Source of the DNA: JBLHKE01 sp047619485
Lineage (GTDB): Bacteria > Verrucomicrobiota > Verrucomicrobiia > Verrucomicrobiales > DEV007
DNA length: 13,406 nt
Assembly: GCA_047619485.1 (NCBI GenBank)
Contig: JBLHKE010000131.1
Coordinates: 1-13,406 of the forward strand
Direction: 5' to 3'
Positions within the stretch are counted from its first letter, which is position 1. Every line of letters begins with the position of its first letter. Below the pieces are notes generated by a model. The model did not search any database. It was given only the letters and a program-made list of their open reading frames with translations, and was not told the origin of the DNA. The position numbers and the translations under genes were made by a program. This document shows positions 8,013 to 13,406 of the stretch, one piece after another.

Positions 8013-8064
8013 TGCCAGAACCCTACGCGCAGAACTCGTGCTTGGACAAGTGCGTGTCGAAAAG

Positions 8065-8256
8065 CTAACGGCCGACCCACGCGAGGCTGGGTCGGCTGCT
8101 CTGAGAGTTGGTCTGCGTGAAGTGCCTAGCGGCCACGCCTCCGCTGTGGCCACCTTCGGCTGCTGGAGATGCTGCCGGCGCGACGATTGCCGCTGCGGGA
8201 GCGTTCCCGGTGACCTCGGGTGCTGAAGCTGGACTGTTGACGCGGAGGTTGATCAG
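8065..8256 (-). CDS. Possible small Ala/Pro-rich ORF upstream of uvrC
   Basis: On the minus strand a frame opens after a TAG at about 8268 and closes with TAG at 8065-8067, just 52 nt before the uvrC start and in the same direction. Read from a CTG at 8256 it gives 63 residues beginning LINLRVNSPASAPEVTGNAP and ending SSRPSLAWVGR. There is no ATG; the only GTG is internal (VAARHF...), so a rare CTG start would be required. The Ala/Pro-rich composition is coding-like but also easy to obtain by chance in GC-rich DNA. I recognise no family. It could be a leader peptide, a small independent gene ended by the hairpin that overlaps its 3' end, or chance. Confidence 0.2.
   Translation of the reverse strand: MINLRVNSPASAPEVTGNAPAAAIVAPAASPAAEGGHSGGVAARHFTQTNSQSSRPSLAWVGR
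8071..8096 (-). terminator. 9-bp GC-rich hairpin upstream of uvrC, terminator-like on the minus strand
   Basis: GCCGACCCA and TGGGTCGGC pair perfectly over 9 bp around an 8-nt loop. Read on the minus strand the hairpin is followed by CGTTAGC and then TTTT, a weak version of an intrinsic terminator. It lies about 60-85 nt before the uvrC start codon on the same strand, so it could end a short upstream transcript or attenuate uvrC. On the plus strand no T-run follows. The T-run is short and displaced from the stem, hence the modest confidence. Confidence 0.35.
8131..8151. repeat. 6-bp inverted repeat in the uvrC / giant-gene intergenic region
   Basis: GGCCAC and GTGGCC pair around a 9-nt loop. 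An alternative fold uses AGCGG with CCGCT in the same stretch. It sits 35 nt from the stronger hairpin at 8071-8096. A stem this short is expected by chance in GC-rich DNA, so it is recorded only as part of the description of this 296-bp gap. Confidence 0.2.
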
Positions 8257-8266
8257 GTGCCACTAT
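8237..8266 (+). promoter_or_regulatory. Candidate sigma-70-type promoter for the giant secreted protein gene
   Basis: TTGACG at 8237-8242 matches five of six -35 consensus bases. After an 18-nt spacer comes CACTAT at 8261-8266, which matches only three of six -10 bases. Transcription would begin near 8273, leaving an untranslated leader of about 35 nt before the ATG at 8309. The position is sensible, but the -10 element is weak and no experimental support exists. Confidence 0.25.
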
Positions 8267-8308
8267 CGAGGTGCGAATCTTCTTATTCGTCTCAATTCTC
8301 CCCCAACT

Positions 8309-11300
8309 ATGATTTCGACACTGAGTTTTCCGGCTGTCCGCGCGCTCGTGCGGGTTCTTATTGTAATCGGCCTCTCGATTTCCACTCGGGCTGCAGACCT
8401 GATCACCTATTACGATTTCAATGGGCAATCGGCCGATCAGTCGGGCAACGGGGTAGATGCCACGCTCAACGGTGGGGCTCTAATCTCTGGCGATAGCTTG
8501 GGGTTCAGTTCGACCATTGGCGACCGGGCGCTCGATGTCGGCGTTTCCGGGGGCGGCGAGCGTGCCGATGCGAGTGGGGTGGATTTTTCGCTGGCGACGA
8601 CCAACGATGCGATGGCGGTGAGCTTCTGGCAGTTCAATACCGGGAATGGTGGTGGCGCCAATTTCTCCTCGACGCCGTTCGGCCTCGTCAGTTCCAGCGG
8701 GGGCGGCGGGCGCGGTTTCCAGGCGCACGTGCCGTGGGGTGACGGGAGTCTCTACTTCGATCATGGGGGGGCGTGCTGTGGGGCGGCCAACCGTCGCGAC
8801 ATCGGCGTCGGTACGACTCTGCTCAACCAATGGAAGCATATCGTGCTCCAGGTCGGTGGTGGGAAAAAACAGATCTGGATCGACGGCATGATGCTCGACG
8901 AGCAGGCGGTGGGGGCTGCGGCGATCCCGACGATGAGCGGGCAGTTGATGATCGGTGCCGAGCCGGCCGGGACGAACAATGGATTCGGTGGTCGCATCGA
9001 CGAGTTTGCGGTGTGGGCGACGTTTCTGACTCCGGCGGAGATCGCGACCTTGGCTGGTGGGGCATCGGCGCTGGAACTGACTGACGTGAATACTGACCTG
9101 CCAGCCGTGAGCGTCTCGCCGGCGACGGCGGTGACCGCAGGCGGGGCGACGCTGAACGGTGAGGTGACCGACATCGGCATCGGCGCGCCAGGCGTGACGA
9201 TCTTCTACGGCGGGGCAGACGGCGGTCAAGAGGCCGGCGCGTGGGATGCATCGGTGCCATTGCCGGGGAGCTATGCGGGAAGTTTTTCTGGCAATGTCAG
9301 TGGTCTTACGCCAGCGATGACCTACCTGTTCACGGCGCGTGCGACCAATAGCGCGGGCGAGCGCTGGGCGGGTGAAACAGAGACATTTACGACGCTGCCG
9401 CTGGCCCCGGCAGTGCAAAATCTCGTGGCTAGCGATGTCGAGGCGAGTTCGGCGACGGTCGGCGCGGAGGTGACGGTGACAGGGGGCGAAACTCCGGCGG
9501 TGACGATTTACTATGGCACAGTCGACGCGGCGACCACTCCCGGCGCTTGGCAGGCTAGCGTCTCGCTCGGGCTTGTCGCGACGACTGCGACTGCTTCGCT
9601 GGGCGGACTGATGGATGGGGCGATGTATTACTACCGTGCGTTTGCCAGCAATTCGGGAGGTGGTGCATGGGCGGGTGCGACGGCGACTTTTTCCACTCCG
9701 ATCGCCATTCCAGCCACGCTGGTCAACCGCAGCTCCACGGACATCACTGGTTCGAGTGCCCGCCTGCGCGGTACTGTAACAGATACGGGTAGCGACACCC
9801 CGGCATTGACGTTCTATTTCGGCACGGTTGACGGTGGCACCGACGTCGCGGCGTGGGAGCGCAGCGCCAGTGCGGGGATAGACGGCGGAGATTTTTCCAA
9901 AAACGTCACGCAGCTGATACCGGAAACATCGTATTTTTCCCGTGTCCGCGCGGTGAATAGTGCAGGAACCAGTTGGGCTCCAAGCAGCGAGGTTTTCACC
10001 ACGAATGCCGCGGCTGCCCTAGGGGTTGTCATCAATGAGGTGCACTACGATGCCGCACCGAAGACCGAGCGTGCCGAGTTCGTCGAATTGTTCAATGCTG
10101 GCGACGTGGCGGTCGATCTGTCCGCCTGGCAGCTCGAAGGGGTGGGGGGCTACATTTTTCCAAATAGCACGACACTCTCGGCTGGGGCGTTCTTGGTTGT
10201 AGCGGAAGACGTGGCAACCATGCTGTCGAAATTTGGTGTCACCACGACACACGAATACGCTGGCAAGCTCAGCGTTGGCGGTGATGACTTGCGGTTGCTC
10301 GACGCTGGTGGTCTCGAGATCGATCGCGTCAACTACAGTGCCGGGTTCCCGTGGCCGACCGCCGCGCGCGGTGGTGGTTCGTCGATGGAGCTGATCCACC
10401 CAGCGCTCGACAATGATCTCGGCTCGTCCTGGCGCAGCGCCGGCGCGGCACCGGCCGATGTGGTGCAGACTTTTCTTCCGGCCGGATCCACCTGGAGCTA
10501 CCGGAAGGGGGCGAGTGAGGCCTCGGCTCCAATCTCTGCCTGGCGTGACCTATCGTTCACCGAGGATGTGAGCTGGAGTCGTGCGCTGGCTCCGATCGGT
10601 TACGGGGATGGTGACGACGTGACCCAGATCAATGACATGCGGGATAATTACACCACCGTTTATCTGCGCAAAACTTTCGAGGTCGTCGCGGGCGAGATCC
10701 CCGCGAGTCTGTTGGTGCGCGTGTATGTCGACGATGGTGCGATCGTGTGGATCAACGGCATCGAGGTTGCGCGTGTCTCGGTTAGTCCGGGAGAGAAAAA
10801 CTATGACGACCTCGGCACCAATCACGAGGCCGCGTGGGAAGAAGTCCTGGTTAATAACGTCAGCAATGTCCTTGTCGGTGGAACGAATGTCGTCGCTGTA
10901 CACGGCCTCAACGCGACCGCAAATAGCAGCGATTTTTCCATCGACGTCGAACTCAAGACGCCCGACTCTAGCAACTTCTCCGGGGATCCGACGCCGGCCG
11001 CCACCAACAGTACCGCGGCGCTGAATGCCAGCGCCGCGCCTCCCGCGATCCGCCAGGTCGATCACTCGCCGAAATTGCCTGGCGGGGGCGAGAGCGTTGC
11101 CATCACCGCCAAGGTCACCGATCCAGATGGCGTCGGCACGGTCACGCTCAGCTACCAGATTGTCGATCCGGGCAGCTACATTCGCAAGGGCGACGCTGCG
11201 TTCGAGACGAGCTGGGTGGACGTCCCGATGGTCGATGATGGCACCTCGGGAGACGCCTTGCCCGCCGATTCGATCTTCACCACCACGATGCCGCCGAGCC

Positions 11301-13406
11301 TTCAGATCCACCGCCGCTTGGTGCGATACCGTATCACCGTCGAGGACACGCTTGGCAGCAAGATTAGAGTTCCGTTCGCAGACGACGAGGCACCGAATTT
11401 TGCCTATTTCATCTACGATGGCGTACCCGCCTGGACCGGAGCCAAGCAACCTGGCACCACTGCGGCGCAGATCGTCCCAACCGGAGTGATGGCGGATCAA
11501 CTGCCAGTTTACCAGCTAGTCGCGGACAGCGGTGATGTGACCAACAGCCAGTACAGCGGGGGCTCCGACGGGGTGCGGATGTGGGGCACGATGATCTACG
11601 GTGGCGAGGTCTACGATCACATCCAGTTCTACAACCGCGGCGAGGCGTCGACCTACGTCAGCGGCAAGAACAAGTGGCGCTTCAAGTTCAACCGGGCACG
11701 TGATTTCGAGGCGCGCGACATCTACGGCAAACGCTACTCGACGACGTGGAAGACCTTGAATTTTAATTCCTGCGCCTCCCCGTGGCTCGGTTCCCAACGT
11801 GGGTCTGCCGGGGTCAACGAGGCCGTGCCGCACCGCCTCTACCAGCTGGCCGGGGTGGCGAGCTCGAATACGCACTGGGTGCATTTTCGGGTCGTCGATG
11901 GCGTTGATGAAGCGCCAGCCGACCAATACACCGGTGATCTCTGGGGGCTCTACCATGCGATCGAACATCCCGACGGGCGGTTTCTCGACGAGCGTAGCTT
12001 GGAGGACGGCAACGTTTACAAAATCGAGGGGGGCAACGGCGACAAGAAGAACCAGGGGTCTACTCAGGTAGCGGACTCGTCCGACTGGAATAGCTTCTGG
12101 GGGGCGAGCGCGAACTTGAACTCCGTCGGCTGGTGGCGCGACCAGTTCCACCTCGAGAGCTACTACGGCTTCCGCGCGATCAATCGAGCTGCTGGAAACG
12201 TCGACCTGCGCGACACCCACAACTACTACTTCTACCACGAGCCAATCGCTGACCAGTGGCGCGTGATGCCTTGGGATTTGGACATGATCTATGCGCCGGT
12301 CAAGCATGTCTGGAGTGGCGTCATCCGCGCCGACCGCTGCCTCGACCATGCCGAGATCCGCACCGAGTTCCGCAACCGTTGTCGCGAACTCGGAGATCTG
12401 TTGTTTTCTGACATCGATCGCCATGGTGGTCACGCCGCGCAGGTGGTCGAAGAGCTCTCACAGGTCGTCAACCCGACGGGCGAGGCGCTGACGATGGTTG
12501 ATGTCGATGAGTTCATGTGGAGCTTCCACCCGCGCACCGGCGGCTCCCACCGAGGTCCTTGGTATCAACTTTCGGATCAGGAGAACGGGTTGCAGACCAA
12601 CTACATTCGGACCATCCCGACCGCTGACCACGAGGGCTTCCAGCAGAGCCTCATCGACTACATGTACGAGGTCGACGCGACCCCTTTCGCTGTGAATGAC
12701 CGAGATGAAGATGGTTACGGCTGGGGCTATCTCGCCCAGGAGGCTGAAGACAACGCCATCCCGGACACGCCGACGATCAGTTACAGTGGCGATGCTGGCT
12801 TCCCGGTAGATGGGCTGCGTTTTACTAGCAGCAGTTTTACGGATCCACAGGGAAATAGCACTTTTGCTTCGATGCAGTGGCGAATTGGTGAAATCGCCAA
12901 CCCGATGGTCAGTGACTATGTCGCTGGCGAGCCTTGGGTCTACGAGATCGAGGAGCGTTGGTCCAGTGGCGAAATCGCGCCTTTCACTGCCGAGGTCTCG
13001 ATCCCGGTGTCAGCGTTGCGGCCTGGAAAAACCTATCGCGCGCGGCTGCTGCACCTCGATGACAGCGGCCGTGCCAGCCACTGGTCGGCACCGATCGAAT
13101 TCGTCGCGGGCGATCCAGATCCGATTCCGTATCGCGATTCCCTAGTGATCAGCGAGATCATGTATCATCCAGCTGCCGACGATTTACTTGAGTTTGTCGA
13201 GTTGCAAAATGTTAGCAGCGAGACGCTGGATCTCACCGGTGTGCGCTTCACCAAAGGGATCGATTTCGACTTTCCGGACGGCATGAGCATCGACCCCGGT
13301 GCCTACCTGTTAGTCGTGGCTGACGTGGCCGCGTTCGAGGCGGCATACGGTGCAGGCCTACCGATCGCTGGACAATGGCAAGCCGGCGACAAGCTGAGCA
13401 ACAGCG
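8309..13406 (+). CDS. Giant secreted LamG / Ig-like / lamin-tail / CotH-kinase-type protein (3' end outside window)
   Basis: The frame is open from 8309 to the window edge: 1699 codons and still coding. The ATG gives a signal peptide (MISTLSFPAVRALVRVLIVI..., ending near residue 29 at TRAA). There is no Shine-Dalgarno sequence. Domains in order: LamG/concanavalin-like at about 31-250 (starts TYYDFNG; ends FGGRIDEFAVW); three Ig/Fn3-like repeats at about 265-565; lamin-tail domain at about 574-690 (VINEVHYDAAP...EFVELFNAG); a beta-sandwich near 728-885 beginning TWSYRKG with VYVDDGAIVWING; an Ig-like domain at about 913-1030; a CotH-type domain at about 1088-1450, with WGLYHAIEHPDGRFLDE and MPWDLDMIY, in which Asp1323 and Asp1325 match the acidic metal-binding site of CotH kinases; an Fn3-like domain at about 1485-1603; and a second lamin-tail domain from about 1612 (VISEIMYHPAADD). 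CotH in Bacillus is an atypical protein kinase of the spore coat, but activity here is unproven. Multidomain proteins of this layout are typical of Verrucomicrobiota and thought to be cell-surface or extracellular. The gene is divergent from uvrC across 296 bp. Confidence 0.9.
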   Translation, partial: MISTLSFPAVRALVRVLIVIGLSISTRAADLITYYDFNGQSADQSGNGVDATLNGGALISGDSLGFSSTIGDRALDVGVSGGGERADASGVDFSLATTNDAMAVSFWQFNTGNGGGANFSSTPFGLVSSSGGGGRGFQAHVPWGDGSLYFDHGGACCGAANRRDIGVGTTLLNQWKHIVLQVGGGKKQIWIDGMMLDEQAVGAAAIPTMSGQLMIGAEPAGTNNGFGGRIDEFAVWATFLTPAEIATLAGGASALELTDVNTDLPAVSVSPATAVTAGGATLNGEVTDIGIGAPGVTIFYGGADGGQEAGAWDASVPLPGSYAGSFSGNVSGLTPAMTYLFTARATNSAGERWAGETETFTTLPLAPAVQNLVASDVEASSATVGAEVTVTGGETPAVTIYYGTVDAATTPGAWQASVSLGLVATTATASLGGLMDGAMYYYRAFASNSGGGAWAGATATFSTPIAIPATLVNRSSTDITGSSARLRGTVTDTGSDTPALTFYFGTVDGGTDVAAWERSASAGIDGGDFSKNVTQLIPETSYFSRVRAVNSAGTSWAPSSEVFTTNAAAALGVVINEVHYDAAPKTERAEFVELFNAGDVAVDLSAWQLEGVGGYIFPNSTTLSAGAFLVVAEDVATMLSKFGVTTTHEYAGKLSVGGDDLRLLDAGGLEIDRVNYSAGFPWPTAARGGGSSMELIHPALDNDLGSSWRSAGAAPADVVQTFLPAGSTWSYRKGASEASAPISAWRDLSFTEDVSWSRALAPIGYGDGDDVTQINDMRDNYTTVYLRKTFEVVAGEIPASLLVRVYVDDGAIVWINGIEVARVSVSPGEKNYDDLGTNHEAAWEEVLVNNVSNVLVGGTNVVAVHGLNATANSSDFSIDVELKTPDSSNFSGDPTPAATNSTAALNASAAPPAIRQVDHSPKLPGGGESVAITAKVTDPDGVGTVTLSYQIVDPGSYIRKGDAAFETSWVDVPMVDDGTSGDALPADSIFTTTMPPSLQIHRRLVRYRITVEDTLGSKIRVPFADDEAPNFAYFIYDGVPAWTGAKQPGTTAAQIVPTGVMADQLPVYQLVADSGDVTNSQYSGGSDGVRMWGTMIYGGEVYDHIQFYNRGEASTYVSGKNKWRFKFNRARDFEARDIYGKRYSTTWKTLNFNSCASPWLGSQRGSAGVNEAVPHRLYQLAGVASSNTHWVHFRVVDGVDEAPADQYTGDLWGLYHAIEHPDGRFLDERSLEDGNVYKIEGGNGDKKNQGSTQVADSSDWNSFWGASANLNSVGWWRDQFHLESYYGFRAINRAAGNVDLRDTHNYYFYHEPIADQWRVMPWDLDMIYAPVKHVWSGVIRADRCLDHAEIRTEFRNRCRELGDLLFSDIDRHGGHAAQVVEELSQVVNPTGEALTMVDVDEFMWSFHPRTGGSHRGPWYQLSDQENGLQTNYIRTIPTADHEGFQQSLIDYMYEVDATPFAVNDRDEDGYGWGYLAQEAEDNAIPDTPTISYSGDAGFPVDGLRFTSSSFTDPQGNSTFASMQWRIGEIANPMVSDYVAGEPWVYEIEERWSSGEIAPFTAEVSIPVSALRPGKTYRARLLHLDDSGRASHWSAPIEFVAGDPDPIPYRDSLVISEIMYHPAADDLLEFVELQNVSSETLDLTGVRFTKGIDFDFPDGMSIDPGAYLLVVADVAAFEAAYGAGLPIAGQWQAGDKLSNS
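9101..10003 (+). repeat. Three tandem approximately 100-residue Ig/Fn3-like repeats within the giant protein
   Basis: Three repeats begin near 9101, 9407 and 9710 and share a plan. Each has an A/G-T-L/V-x-G-x-V-T-type first strand, then a 'TxxYYGTVDGGxxxxAW' signature (TIFYGGADGG, TIYYGTVDAA, TFYFGTVDGG), then a 'YxxRAxNSAGxxWA' strand (FTARATNSAGERWA, YRAFASNSGGGAWA, SRVRAVNSAGTSWA), and a closing F(T/S)T. The repeats have diverged in DNA sequence, so they are old protein-domain duplications rather than recent copies. They probably form a spacer between the LamG and lamin-tail domains. Confidence 0.75.

Noticed and set aside
8013..8153. N-terminal extension of UvrC
   Set aside because: UvrC homology starts just after the ATG at 8012, and the extension is Ser/Arg-rich with no family support.
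8126..8428. 100-codon minus-strand ORF across the start of the giant gene
   Set aside because: Overlaps the signal-peptide coding region of the giant gene and is Arg/Ser-rich; the other minus frame (8065-8256) is more coding-like.
8480..9418. 312-codon minus-strand ORF opposite the giant gene
   Set aside because: Antisense to the LamG domain, with Arg-rich low-quality sequence caused by high GC.
10550..12433. Two minus-strand ORFs of 316 and 305 codons opposite the giant gene
   Set aside because: They look fairly protein-like, but they mirror the codon bias of the sense frame, which has recognisable domains throughout.

Overview
The window looks like chromosomal DNA of a GC-rich bacterium of the Verrucomicrobiota, or at least the PVC group. 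This rests on gene content rather than a marker gene. It carries a sorbosone-type dehydrogenase fused to PKD, cytochrome c and CBM6 domains, a tandem DUF1080 protein, a very large secreted LamG / lamin-tail / CotH protein, a shortened UvrC, and mostly weak Shine-Dalgarno sequences. No rRNA, tRNA, transposase, CRISPR array or phage gene was seen.

Layout. Positions 1-1760 hold the last 27 codons of a probable ABC ATPase, overlapping by ATGA a 12-TM permease. Positions 1763-2034 hold a relic, not an intact gene: the frameshifted C-terminal end of a secreted protein of a type common in Verrucomicrobiota. Positions 2145-6342 hold a divergent pair with a 142-bp shared upstream region. On the minus strand is an exported GSDH-PKD-cytochrome c-CBM6 protein, and on the plus strand an exported protein with two DUF1080 domains. 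Both families are linked to periplasmic sugar oxidation and cleavage of (keto)glycosides. Positions 6393-8012 encode UvrC on the minus strand, convergent with the DUF1080 gene. Positions 8013-8308 are a hairpin-rich divergent region that may hold a small minus-strand ORF. From 8309 to the window end runs a giant secreted multidomain protein gene that is still open at the right edge.

How the genes work together. The dehydrogenase and the DUF1080 protein plausibly form one functional unit: oxidation of a sugar with electrons passed to the fused haem, and hydrolysis of 3-keto-glycosides, with CBM6 giving carbohydrate attachment. This is inference from family and divergent arrangement. UvrC is a housekeeping repair enzyme unrelated to its neighbours. 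The giant protein probably acts outside the cytoplasm, and its substrate is unknown. I see no clearly new defence or mobile system. The most unusual points are the relic C-terminus, the UvrC architecture, the tandem DUF1080 chain beside the haem-fused dehydrogenase, and the candidate leader ORF ending in a hairpin before uvrC.
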